A DNA stretch of 64,000 bases, from the NCBI GenBank assembly GCA_021904315.1, contig CM038918.1, positions 20,769,303 through 20,833,302 on the forward strand, given 5' to 3'. Position 1 is the stretch's first letter, and each line of letters starts with the position of its first letter. Below the pieces are notes generated by a model. It was not told where the DNA came from and did not search any database. It was given only the letters and a program-made list of their open reading frames with translations. Below are positions 35,541 through 48,146 of the stretch, piece after piece. This DNA comes from Sphagnum magellanicum (taxonomy: Eukaryota; Streptophyta; Sphagnopsida; Sphagnales; Sphagnaceae). The position numbers were made by a program, and so were the translations under genes.

Positions 35541-36599
35541 TACCAAGAATGAAACATTTTTAATGGAATTTGATGACCATATTAAAACCATCCAAGGAAA
35601 TTGATTTCTTTAAATTATGAAGGAAACAATAAGAAAACATAAGAAAATGATTTAAAAAAAATGTCATACCATTGATGTTAAAGGATGATATCACATTCAA
35701 AGGAGTTGTATCTTGATTTGAAAACACAACCTAAATAAATCAACACACATTTCATTAAACCTTAAACTTAAAACCTTAAATAATCTTAATGGTAAATGCT
35801 CTCAATCTAATGATTATACAAACAAAACTACAAATGGAATACAAAAAACATTTATAACAACTATGTTTTGAATTGTAAAATTAATCAATTAAAAATTATA
35901 ATGAATGGAAGCATTAGCCTTAAAGTTTAAAATTAATTACCCCAAAAATTTATATATAAACCTAAACAATTTTAATGGTAAATGTCATAAAAATTAATAA
36001 CTATATAAACATATACAAATGCCATACAAAATAATCTTTTAAGAATGAATGGTGAATTAAAGTTGAAACACAATGAAAAGAAAAAAATTAAATGAATGAA
36101 ATAAAAATTTATTCTCTTATTTTTTAGTGTGGTCATTTCAACTTGAGACTTTCTTCATTCACCTTCAAAAGAGATCAAATGAATCTTGTTGCAAGTATTT
36201 ATATGTCAAGATTTGGCCAAAATTTCCCCCCAAAATCTAACTTAGGATTGATTTTGATTAGTATTAAAAATCGTGCAAATATTCATAAATGTTTGATGTC
36301 TTTTTAACTCTAAATTTATCAAGCCTATTTTTTAATTAAATTAAGTACATCTTGCATTAAATGGTCCAAAGTGGAGGTAAAGGACTGCCACCAAAAAAAT
36401 TCTCGCAATTACAATACCCACATTTTACATTATAATTTTTGCAATTGAAATCCATAATTTGCAAGTGCATATGCAAGTATAATGACGTGTGGGTAGGTGG
36501 GTTTTGCTAATAAGTAGATGTTTTGCAAATAATTAAAATGGCATCATTGAAAAATGTATTTATTTTCTTAATTAATTTCTGGAGTAGGAATTAGGTAGA

Positions 36600-37465
36600 A
36601 GTTTAACTAATAAGATATATAAAGTTTGCCAAGAAATAAAAGTTTAACTAAGAAAAAATATAGGTTTAGCCAAAATATACAAATTTAACCAAGAAGAAAT
36701 ATAAGTTTAACTATAAATATATATATATATATGGTTTTTGCCAAGTGATATAAGTTTAGCCAAGAAATATAAGTTTAACCAAAAAAGTATAGGTTTAACC
36801 AAAAGATATAGGTTTTGCCAAGAGGGAGAAGTTTAGCTACGAAATATAAATTTAACCAAAAAGAAATATATGTTTAGCCAAGAGATAGAAGTTCAGCCAA
36901 GAAGTAAAAATTTAACTAAGAAGAAATATAGGTTTAGCCAAGAGATAAAAGTTTAGCTAAGAAATAGAAATTTAACTAAGAAGAAATATAGGTGTAGCCA
37001 TGAGATAAAAATTTAGCCAAGAAGAAATATAGGTTTAGGCAAGAAATAAAAGTTAACCAATAAGATATATAGGTTTAGCCAAGAAACAAAATTTAGCTAG
37101 TAAGATATATAGGCTTAGCTAAGAGATAGAAATTTAGTCAATAAAATATAAGTTTAACTAAGAAGAAATATATGTTTAGTCAAGAGATAGAAGTTTAACC
37201 AATAATAAATATAGGTTTAGTCAAGAGATAGAAGTTTAGCAATAAGAAATATAGGTTTAGACAAAACATTGAAGTTAGCTATTAAGATATATAAGTTTAG
37301 CCAAGAGATAGAACTTTAGTCAAGAAATATAAGTTTAACCAAGAAGAAATATAGGTTTAGTCAAGAGATAGAAGTTTAGCCAATAAGAAATATAGGTTTA
37401 GGCAAAAAATTAAAGTTAGCCAATAAGATATATAGGTTTAGCCAAGAGGAAGTAAGAGTTTTGCC
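36600..37465 (+). repeat. Degenerate satellite, about 0.87 kb
   Basis: Tens of copies of a short unit of about 20-24 bp, with consensus like AAGTTTAGCCAAGAAATATA or AGGTTTAGCCAAGAGATAG, run head to tail with drift. Higher-order pairing is visible as alternating GAGATAGAAGTTTAG and GAAATATAGGTTTAG units. It is non-coding. Confidence 0.8.
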
Positions 37466-37760
37466 AAGGTAAGTAAAGGATTAATTGTTAGTTAGTAGGC
37501 AGGGCTAAGATTTAGGTCAGTATAGTAGCTAGGTGGGTGGGTAGTATGGAGGTCAGGGTTGAGAAAAAATTGGCAATGAAAATAAAAATGGTCAAAGCTC
37601 AGCAGCCAAAAAAGATTGACTGTGGTAGAATGCTGGTTGACGTAAGGTAAAGAGGAATTGAAAAAGAGGCGAATCATCCAGCCCATCCTATGGACAGAAC
37701 GGCCAACTGGTGCAGTCATGGTGGCTGGTTCACTCTGGCCCCATATGGGTGGAAGCTGAG

Positions 37761-39560
37761 ATGGCTGCTGGCGCAGTACAGTTGAACATTCTTAGCATGT
37801 AAGAAATAGACTGTGCAAAAATTGTCAAGTCTGAGAAGGCAATGCAGCTTTTCCAAACAACTACAGTGAGAGTTAAGCTGTGGCTCCTAAGAAATTCACT
37901 TTTGTTCAGGTGCTTAATGCATGTGCTAGCTTATGAGCACTTGGAAACAGCAGGGGTGTTCATAAACAGACATTCAAAGTGGTTGCAAGTCAGATGTCTT
38001 TGTTGGAAGTAGCCTTGTTGACATGTATGCCAAATGTGGGACCATGGGGGATGCTAATTTGAGGCTGTCCAAGAGGATGCCTTCTTGCAGTGCAGTCTCT
38101 TAGAATGTTACTAAATTGGGACATGTGGAGTGTGGGCATGGACAGGAAGCCCGAGAACTATTTCCAACTTGAATGCAACAAGAACATGTATAGCCCAACC
38201 CTGTCACTTTCATGTGGATCCTGAATGCCTGTGCCAGTGTCTTGGCGGTGTTTATAAACAGACCATTCAAAGTGGTTGCAAGTCAAATGTCTTGCTTCAT
38301 TGACATGTATGCCAAATGTGGAGTATATGGGAGCTTTGAGTGCATTGAATGAGATGCTCTTCCATGATATGGTGTCTTGCACTGTAATGATATTTGGATA
38401 TGTGAAATGTGGGTGATTGCAGAAGGCATTGGAAATATTTCAACAAATGCAACGCAAAGGTGTGCCACCAGAATGTTTGACTTTTGTGGTGGGGATACTA
38501 ACTGCATAGACGAGTGTAGTTGCACTTGAAGAGGGCAGTTGTGCTCATCAACAGATCGTTCAATGAAGTTGTGAATTAGATTTATTTCTGGGAAACAGCC
38601 TTGTTGACTTGTCTGTGAAATGTGGGAGCATTTGAAGATGCACATAGAGTATTTAATGAGATGCCCTGACAGAATATGATTTCTTGGAATACCATGCTTA
38701 GAGGATATTTGCCTTGAATTAGCAATGCTAAGGAAGCAATTGAAGAGTTCAGGCAGATGTGCAAGGGAGGTGTAAAGCTCCTGACAATGTCATTGATTTT
38801 TCTGTTTGTCTTCTATCAGCTCAAGTAGCCATGCTGGCCTTGTGGATGAAGCCCAGGGCTACTTGATTCCATGGGCTTAGCTCACAGTAAATCTGCAATA
38901 CATGGACATTGCAATTGCATGGTTGACCTTCTTGGCCATGCTGGCTGAGGATATGGTAAAAGGTGAGGCTGTATAAGCCAAGTGCAACTATGTGAAGGGC
39001 TTTGCTGGGTGCTTGCAGAATCCATAGTAAAGTGGAGATGGGATAATTGATCACAAAACAAGTGCTTGAAGCAAACCCTGAGAATGCAGCAGGCTCTGTG
39101 TTACTATCATACATCTATGCTGCTGCTAGCAACTGGGATCTTAGTAGCATGTGTGATGGTAGAAAAAGGAACTTGAGGTGTGAAAAAACAGCCAGGTGCT
39201 TGTCAGACCTGAGTGAAATAACTAACGTCGTGCATACATTTGTGGTAGATGATCAAGACCAATCTCAGGTTAATACAATCCATGCAGAACTGAAGAAATT
39301 GTCAGGATGGATGCATCATGCAAGGTATGTGCCAGATACAAAAAAATTGTTGCATGATGTGGATGAAGAAGGATAATTGTTCTGTCTCTGCAACTATAGT
39401 GAGAAACTGGTTATTGCGTGTGGGCTTATCAACACATCTGCTGGTGCTCCACTGTGGATTTTCAGGAATCTGAGGGTATGTACTTACTGCAACACTTCCA
39501 CAAAATCCAATGCCAAAAATAGTTGAGAGCAATTGTAGTTAGGGATGAAAATTATCACTT
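37761..39560 (+). pseudogene. Decayed PPR-DYW pseudogene
   Basis: ATG at 37761 opens MAAGAVQLNIL, related to the N-terminus of the minus-strand PPR pseudogene at 7963. Downstream, PPR fragments appear in shifting frames: GTMGDANL, LVDMYAKCG-like pieces at about 37990-38060 and 38290-38330, and NACAS segments. The best-kept part is 39047-39376 with E/E+ motifs (NPENAAGSVLLSYIYAAASN, NVVHTFVVDDQDQSQVN, LKKLSGWMHHARYVPDTKKL), then a stop. DYW-domain remnants follow (CNYSEKLVIACGLINTSAG, FRNLRVCTYCNTSTK) to about 39525. The complete ancestor would be an organelle-targeted RNA C-to-U editing factor; DYW is the deaminase domain. Stops and frameshifts are numerous and no DYW tail is readable. Confidence 0.85.
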
Positions 39561-41639
39561 CGTGTTTGTTCCTGCCTAGCTTACTGGTGATGTGAGAATT
39601 TGGTCTTCAAAACAACTAGTATATGGCTGCAGAATAGTATGTGTAATCATATTTTAGTGCTTCTTTTACTTTTTTTATTGAAGTTTCAGGTTGTTGATGC
39701 CGTGTGAAGTGTGTACGCTCAACAGAGGAAGAGGGCCTGAAGTAAAGCTGCAGCATGGGGTATTTTTGCTTACAGAGACAATGTTGGACAACAAAAGTCC
39801 AGAAACAGTAAACTCTGTAGTCTCAAGGATTCCCTATTTTTGGGGCAGTGGGAATTGAGCAAGGGGTTTAGGGTTGAGCAAGTACCTGTGAAAAATTACT
39901 GAAGGGGATGCTTTTTGTCACTTTGATCTCAATCTTGGAACTTTGTCAGTTCAGGCATTGTTCTTGGAATCTTGTTCTTGTAGCATTTCCCATGTTTTTG
40001 TTTTTTATCAATATACTTTTTTTTTTATATTGGACTTTTAAGCCCAGGTTGACCATTCTGTCTCATTGATGGATGGTTTACACAACCTAAGATTAGACCC
40101 TAGGAATTTTAGAATTTATTCTACTCCCTCCATTCTTCCATCCTCCACCTTGTCTTTCAGTTCCACTGAAAAAGCATGCTTTTTGAATTTTTTTCTCAAA
40201 ATAGTGAAAATTCCTCACAGTGAGATACAGGGACAATCATCTTGAAGCAGGGCAACTCTAGTGGCGAAACCTTGTTCACACTTAGAGATTGGTTGAGATG
40301 CATGCAGGTTTAGTTCATGCTAAAGCACAAACCTCAAGTTCTGTGGTTTAGTCAAACATTGATCAATGCAAATTTCAGTCTATTGAAACGATGGGAGGGA
40401 GTTCATTTGAAGTTGACAGTATTCAACGTTGCAACTAACCGAGATTGGGCCAGTAAATTTCACATGTATTGGTTTGAAAGGTGTGCATATGTCCATCAAA
40501 ATCTACATGTTTCCTATATAACTACTATTGTTTGGTTCAAATCCATGCAGATTGTTACTTGTCTTTAATCGATGTCAACTGATTAAATCTAGTGCAATGG
40601 CAAGGTTCAATTTGTGCCTTGATATAAGGGGTCCTCTTCACCTAGGTGAGGTACAATCACATTTAACACTCAAAAACTACCATCAGCAACAACATAGAAG
40701 ATCAAGATCATGAAGATTGCATGCAGGTTTTTGGAAACCTATTTTGTGGTGCAATCCTGCTAAATGCAATCTCTGTCAGCCTTTTGATTTTCCAAAAAGT
40801 GAAATTATAACTTGTAAATGCAAAAATGAAGTGACATTTGAGACTTTCAATTGCCAGAATTTGCAAAAAAAAGGAAAAATTAGACAGATTTCTGTAGTTG
40901 GTAGCCAAAGATACAGAAAGATGTTTAAATGTTTTTGGCCTTTATAGCTTGTTTATAGCCAAATTTGGCTAAATCTTGGTATGGAAGATGATCACTTTGG
41001 CTACATCACAAAATTGCCAAGAAAAACACTGATCTGTGTACTTCAAGTGCAAAGATTAGTAAGTAATGGTTCTAAATCAATGGGCCTAGCTCTCAAGGAC
41101 AACAAGTGTTTCATTTTGACTTTCCATTGATGCTCTATAATTCCACGACAACTAGGGAGCCAGTTAGTCAAGAGCAATATACTAAATCATATTGCTACAT
41201 AACAAATAGTAGTTGGTGATATTAGTATGTTCAAAAAGTGTCACCATCTTCTAGAGACCTTGATCTTCCAAGAGATCCTTTTTTTTTAATGAAGGTTTTT
41301 GAAACTTCGAAGGAGTGGCTCTTACAAATGCAATTATTGTGCATATTTGACAATATTGCAAATGTTGAAGTGTGGAACTTTTGGTTAAACAAAGTTTGGA
41401 TAAACAAAAAATTGGCTATGTGCAAGAAAAAAAATTCATTACAAGTTGGCACATTGATATTCAAATTTATAGAAACAAAGTCTAGAAAGATTTATGAAGG
41501 AAAACATTAAATATGGTTATGGAGCCTATGTATAATCGAGCTTTATGGTGATGCACTAGTGAGCTATTGGTGTGCACAAATTTCTTTAACATGCATGAAA
41601 AGAGGTCTTGCTCATTACTAGGTCATGATTAGCTCTCAA
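39561..41639. other. Flank of the PPR pseudogene, non-coding
   Basis: Moderate composition to about 40320, then short overlapping frames at 40317-41510 on both strands without recognisable domains. Nothing repetitive is seen. Confidence 0.4.
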
Positions 41640-42015
41640 TAAGAGTCAAAAGTTGGGACACACAACACAAAGACTCAAATACATGTATACATTCAAATAC
41701 ATATAGACTGAATGACTGATGCACATACATATTAGACATAAGTAAATTTAAACAATGGACATACATATTACAGACAAATTCAAAAGCACACACGCACTTA
41801 AATACATTTATACACACACATTCAACTTTCAAGTCTCTTGAATCAAATTATAAATTGTGGACAATGGACCCTTAAACACTCAAACATAGTGGACAAACAT
41901 TTAAATAATGGACTACGCATCTTGGACAATAGACATTCAAACATAATGGACAATGTATAAACATTTAAATAGGAGACATTCAAATACATAGGGCACTCAA
42001 ACACTCAAACATTGG
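41640..42015 (+). repeat. Degenerate tandem repeat (TGGACA/ACATTCAAA type)
   Basis: Drifting short units built of AATGGACA, ACATTCAAATACAT and CACTCAAACA repeat through the segment. The minus frame 41629-41832 (Cys/Val-rich) is a by-product. Confidence 0.5.
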
Positions 42016-42308
42016 GTTAATGCAATGTTGAATGGACCAAAATAGATGTAACAATGGCATATTCTACAATTTGTGTGTGATTCAAATGGGGAAAATGTAC
42101 TTAAAAAGTGGAGTTATCAATTTATATGGGACTTAATTTGAAATTATTAACTCAACTACATCAATATGATGTAGGTATTTTTATCCATAATACATAAGTT
42201 TCAAAAGGCTATGGACATTTAAAATGAACATTAAGGATAGTACAACTCACCAAAAGAAAAACATGAACTTCAAAATAGTCCAATCGTTAATATTACACTT
42301 GTTAGGGA

Positions 42309-42392
42309 CTTAGTATTTTCAAATGGGTATATTATTTATATTAATTAATTAATTAATATTATTTAAATAATATACCATTTGAAAACACTTAG
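42309..42392. repeat. Snap-back palindrome
   Basis: TTTTCAAATGGGTATATTAT (from about 42317) pairs with ATAATATACCATTTGAAAA (to about 42386). An ATTAATTAATTAATTAAT centre separates the arms, and CTTAG/CTAAG extends outward. It could be a fold-back MITE or a cruciform-prone AT palindrome. Confidence 0.7.
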
Positions 42393-42427
42393 TTTCACAA
42401 ATTTCACACATGTGTCAATTGTATTAT

Positions 42428-43740
42428 CATTACAAGAAAACATGGTTTTTTAGAAGGTTCAATTTGATTAAAATGTTCACATTGATTGAAGGTGATGTCC
42501 ACCTTGATTTGAAGCTATGGCATGAAAAACATGTGTTATTTTTCACTAGTACATATGATTAAAATGACCTTTTTTGCTAGGTATCAATTCAAACATCTAG
42601 TCAAAAGGGACAAACAAAATAAAAAAAAGTGTCAATATGGTCAAGGTTTAATCAAATCAGCCATATTGATTTGACCTTAGCTACGCCTAGGCCATGGCTA
42701 TCTACTTAGCATACTTAACTAACCTACTAGCTAGGCCTAAACTACTTACCTAACATAGTTGGTTAGACTATTAACAAGACCTAGGTACTTATCTAGCTTA
42801 GCATAGCTACCTAGCCTATAACCTAGCTTAAGCTACCTAGTTAGGCTAGGTTGTGTTTATAATGAATTGCCATTATGGTTTGTTATTGATTCATGTGTGG
42901 TGTTTAGGGAGGTTATTCCTTGTATATTTTAGGAAACATTGTTAGCAAGTTTTTTTGATGTATCATGTTTCTATTTAAAATTTAAAAAAAAACTTTTGTA
43001 ACATATTCTTAAAACAATTTCAAATTTTGATTACAACCACCATGTTTGTATTCAAATGAACTTTAAAGTTGTAAAACTCAAAAGATCATGAGAAATGTTC
43101 ATAAACATCTTTATAAGATGTCTTACAAAATTTGCTCAAAAGAAAATTCAAAAATTTAATTATCGACCATGGGTATATTCAAAAAGGAAATAAATTTCCA
43201 AGATTATAAAACATAAAGAATCCTCAAAGATGTTCCAAAAGATGTTAAAGATAATATTCCAAAATGATGTCCAAAAGATGTAAAGAAGTGTGTCCTCTCT
43301 TTTCTTTGCCACTATAGTCTTAAAAAATTCTCTAACAATAACTAGCCAGTATGACATGTATAAATAGCTAGAAAAATTAAAAAAGATGTGCAATTTTTTG
43401 TACACATATGACTGTAATTAGGTATTTACCTACGTTCCCTATTATGACATATGATGCCACATTACATTTAAAAATGTAACATGGACTAAATTGATGACAC
43501 ATGGACTAAATTGGATCATAAAGAATGATGGCCTAATTGACTAATGGTTAAATTGACAATTGGTAATTTTGACTTGTCCATGACCTCTTGCTCAAAAACA
43601 CATTAGTCAAAATTGAGGGGTCCAAATTGACTTGTCCAAAATGTCATTTTGTTCAAGTTGGATAGGGGGGCAAAAAGACCAAAACCGGGGGTCATTTTCA
43701 TTGATTTTTCCAATTGAAAAGTGCATGACTTCTTGTAGTG
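42428..43740. mobile_element. Non-autonomous CACTA-like (En/Spm) element
   Basis: The left end CATTACAAGAAAACATGG (42428) and the right end CATGACTTCTTGTAGTG (to 43740) form an imperfect inverted repeat of about 18 bp. The CACTACAAGAA core is typical of CACTA termini. The 1.3-kb interior has no ORF. Flanking triplets (TAT and CAT) do not form a perfect 3-bp duplication. The call is plausible rather than certain. Confidence 0.45.
42660..42855 (+). repeat. Cryptic CTAG/TACCTAG-rich repeat
   Basis: CTAGC, CCTAGG and CTTAGC tetramer-to-hexamer motifs recur about every 10-15 bp, giving a simple but unphased repeat inside the CACTA-like element. It may be sub-terminal repeat material. Confidence 0.5.
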
Positions 43741-46700
43741 CATCTATGTTATTCTTTATCGATTATTTTTGGTGATTTAAAACAATATTTAAAAAAAAAT
43801 CCATATCATGTTGAAAACCATGTAGATTTTATGTTAGATTTGTGCACACACATATAAAAATAATGATATCTAGGGTGGTTTGAATGTAGATAGAAAAAAA
43901 CTACTTGAAATCAATGGATTTAATTGTTGCCCAATTACCTAGGCATCTCATGAACTTTTACATTAGCAACATTACAAACTTTCAATATCACAAAATTTCA
44001 ATATAATTTGTGTAAAAATTGTAAAGCAATATGCAGTTTGTGCAAAATTTGTGGGCTTCAAAATGTAAAATTGGCATAAATTATATATATATAACTTTTA
44101 TATAAATGACGTATTTTTTATACTTATGATGTCTTGATGTGAAAGATGTACAATTTACATTTTAACTAAATTTGTGCAAATATTTTGATGTAATTTTGCA
44201 TGAAACTATGCGATTTTGGTGTATTAAACATTCACATTCACATATGTCATTTAAAAACAATGTTTCATTTATTTGAATATTTAGGATATTGAATATGTAC
44301 AAATATCATTCATATTAACCATAACGTGAAATTCATGTGATTTTTGCCTATGAAGATCAGATTTCACACAAAATTTGTACAAACTTATGAAGCCTAGTAA
44401 ATTTGTGATGAATGCTACTATTTGAAACATTAACATGTATTTTATTTGTGAATTTACCATTCCATAACATGTTTTGCATGAGACAACATATTGATCCATA
44501 TCATTTTCACATTTTTGAATAATTTCTTTCATTTTTTAATGAGCATGCCACACAACTTTTAAAACTCAAGATACTTAGGTGAGTGAGCTCAATAAGACTA
44601 ACATAATGTGAAGAAAGGCGTCCAAGCAAGCCACCAAATTGAGTTTTGATAGGACTAACACAACCAAGTTTATTTAATGAACTAAACAAATTTGCACTTC
44701 CATTAAGAATGAAGGTAATAACATACATGTGAATAAAGATCCAAGAGACATTGTTTGCACTCGTAGATAAATTTTTTTTAGCAATGACAACAATTTTTAA
44801 TGGATTGTAACAACAAATTATTGATGGACATAGAGTAATACCCCAATTTGCATAATATATTTATAATTATTTTTGGGTGTGTGCTCAATGACCTTATGAA
44901 TGGTCAACAAATCTTTCAAATGGGTTCAAAGAACTTTGTCATTATTTGACCTATGGCTAACAAATGAAAAGGGTGGATGCATATTAAAATGTAAACAAAA
45001 AATTGTCACAATTTGATAATTTTGAGGATTTATTCAAATTTGATGCATTATGGTGGATATTTAAAAATATTTTGTAATGAAAATTTATAATAAATGATGG
45101 TTTATGTCCCAATATATCATTATGTTGTGAAATTAATGCACGTATGAATGATTTAACTTAGTGGGGTGGGGGAGGAGAGGGGGGGTATTAGGTGAGGGAA
45201 TTTTTTCCCCCCACCCTATTTTTATATAATTTTCTAATATGTGTATTTTTTGATTACCCTATATATATATTGCATCCAATTTCAATATCTTATACTCATT
45301 TAATTTTTTAGTTTTAGCAAGCATGGAGCTAAAAAGGTTTAGTTGAGCCCAAAACAATTTCCATTCTAAATTAAACGTGAGATTCTAGGATATAAGAATA
45401 TAAAAGCTCATGAGTTTGAAAAGAACATTTTATATACACTTTATTAGTATAATTCACATGTATAGTCTACATGATTTTCACCACATCTAAATCCATAGCC
45501 CAATCATAATCTTTTCCTCCTAATGTTCCATTCCATTACTGTTTCATTTATGACAATTAATTAATTAATTTTTTTGATATTAATTCACTTACTAACCTAT
45601 TATTTGAACCTATTAATAATTAATAATTATATTTTAAAAAACACATTGCTTTATATTTTTTCTGCATTTTTTTTAATACTAAGGATTAACATTTACCATA
45701 TATTAATTATATTTTTATTTTCATAATAAATGTAATGATCCTACTTGAACTAATTAAATTATAAAATTTACCCAAAAATCAATATATGGCACCTTATATT
45801 TTTACTTGCATATTTTGTAAATTCAAAGAAAAGTGCCCCATTTCTAGTGATTTAATTGTTCAAAAAAATATTATTTTGATTTATAGGGCCTTGAAACATC
45901 ATTTTGCAACAAAATGATTAAAAAATACTAATTTTAATGAAAATTTTACACATGGGGAAAGGCAACCATGATGAACAATCTTCCCCATCAATTTTTATTT
46001 ATTTTCAAAATCATGGAATCTAGATCATATGATTTTAAAATGTTCTTTGATATATTATGTTATGATAATCCTACACAAGCCATTCATTGTATATTTTAAG
46101 AAACATTTTAAATTACACATTGGGGTAATTTTTAGTTTTTTCCTTTCTCATTCACTTTATGATTATTTATTTCTAAATATACATAATTATTTGGCAAGTT
46201 ATTTTTTAATATTTGACTAAAATCATCAAATATTTGACATCCTATATTGACATAAAGATAAAAATAAAATTTTAAATATTGATATTTTAAAAATTATTTG
46301 AAACAAACTCATTCAAAACTACAACATAATCAACAACATTCAAGGTGTAAACATTTTGAGATTTTCACCCAACTCCAAACTTCCTTTCATTTTGGGGTCA
46401 TTCAAATTCAACTTGCCACCTTATGAATCCACCAATTCAAATCAATCATAAACTAAATGAACTTTTAACCTTCTTTCACATTCTTGTACCCTTATTATTA
46501 AAATAAACAAAAAAAATCATAACCCTACATTTATTTAAATTTGGCACTTGATAATTAGGGCATGAAATTTTATGTCAAATTGTATTTTAGATTTTAATTT
46601 TGAAAAAAAACTATGCCTTATTTTTTTTGCACATTGTTTGGAAAAAGTGGAAATGGTTTTTTCAAGATAATATTGTTGATGATTATGATTTTTAAAGGTT

Positions 46701-48072
46701 GTAAATTTATTTTCCATTGAAGATGTATTTGGGCAAGAATAAAGTGGAATTTTTAATTAATAAAAAATGGTAAATTATCATCAAAGGGTAAAAACATGGT
46801 TAGGTGGCTCACGTTTGACATTTTGAAGAGTCCACATCTTATACTAGTTACAATTCCTGCATTTAAAATAATTATCAAACTATAAATCCTATAATTATCC
46901 CTTATGGTTTTGGCCACAAATATTAATAGACTACCCTATAAATATCCTTAAACATGTGATTGGTGGAAATTTAGAGAAAAGTTTTAAAATTTCAATGTGA
47001 AATGGAATACCAATTGTAAAAATGATGAGAATCATGATGAGTTAAATTTTTAAATATGAAAAATAATTATATTGGAAAAATTTCAATGCATCTTACAATT
47101 AAATTATTCATTTTATGGTGGCTTATTTTTTAATTTTAATTTTGATATTATTATGAAATATTTTTTGAATCCACATTTTTCATTTTCTATGTGTGATAAA
47201 CATAGTGTCATCATTTCAAAAGTCCATAGTGAGTCCATTCTTTTCTTAAAAACTCATCTATAATTTTAAAGAAGATTTTCACCAAAGTCTATTACAACAT
47301 GGATAATGAAAAAATTGAAAATTTTAATGTTTGATATGATTTTACATTTTAAGTTCATCTATGATCCAGAAAAATTACAAGTGTGACAGTCCAAACAATC
47401 CACCTAATTGTTCTTTCTCATCAAATAAAAAGTTTTAAAAGAAATCTATAAAATTATTGGTGTACATTTGCAAAAACATGACTATTAATCAATTTCATAT
47501 TCATGGTTTTTATAATTTAGCTTAGTTTTGAAGCCTAAATCTTTTATATGTGATTTTTACAATAATTTAAAATGAATGAAAACATTGTGTTGCTACTTTT
47601 GATATCATATGTAGTTTTTCTTTTGAATTGTGTAGACCCAAAGATTGTAACAATATAGACAATTTTTCTTTTGTCATGGGGAACCTTTGCACACTATAGA
47701 TTGTGTTTTTTAAATTGTCTATTATGATTTTTAAAAATCAAATTAAAATTTGGACCTCATATGTGTTAATTATATAATGAAAAAGACCAATCTTTTATGA
47801 TAAGTAACATGAACGTTTATACTAGTAATTTACCCACTTGAACATGACTAAGTGTTTCATTGTGTGCACCTTAAATCATATCTATTTTCATTGAAAACTT
47901 AACAAGTGTTAGTCGATGTGACTTTTATATTTTAACTAAAAAAAGTCAAGATTATGTTTTCAAAATTATTTATTAACCATTTAAAATTCTTAAAAATAAT
48001 AGATAGGTAAGAATGCCTAGTTTAACTACCTACCTATTTAGCCTATATTCTTAAACATGTACTTACATAGGT
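43741..48072. other. Very AT-rich non-coding DNA
   Basis: Long A/T-dominated sequence, with homopolymer G patches at 45165-45185. All frames are 60-83 codons and unconvincing. No transposon structure is recognised. Confidence 0.55.
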
Positions 48073-48146
48073 TGCAAGTATGAGGAGTTGAAGCCTTCAC
48101 CTCCATAAGGACAAATCAAGTCCTTAACCAATGCACCACACATTCA
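48073..48146 (-). repeat. tRNA-like (SINE head-like) remnant
   Basis: On minus, GGTGCATTGGTTAAGGACTT resembles a Pol III A box and AGGCTTCAACTCCTC a B box, spaced as in a tRNA. There is no good acceptor stem, so it is more likely the head of a tRNA-derived SINE than a tRNA gene. Confidence 0.3.

Noticed and set aside
36600-37465. CRISPR-like array
   Set aside because: Units are contiguous and drifting, with no constant-length unique spacers, and the host is a eukaryote.
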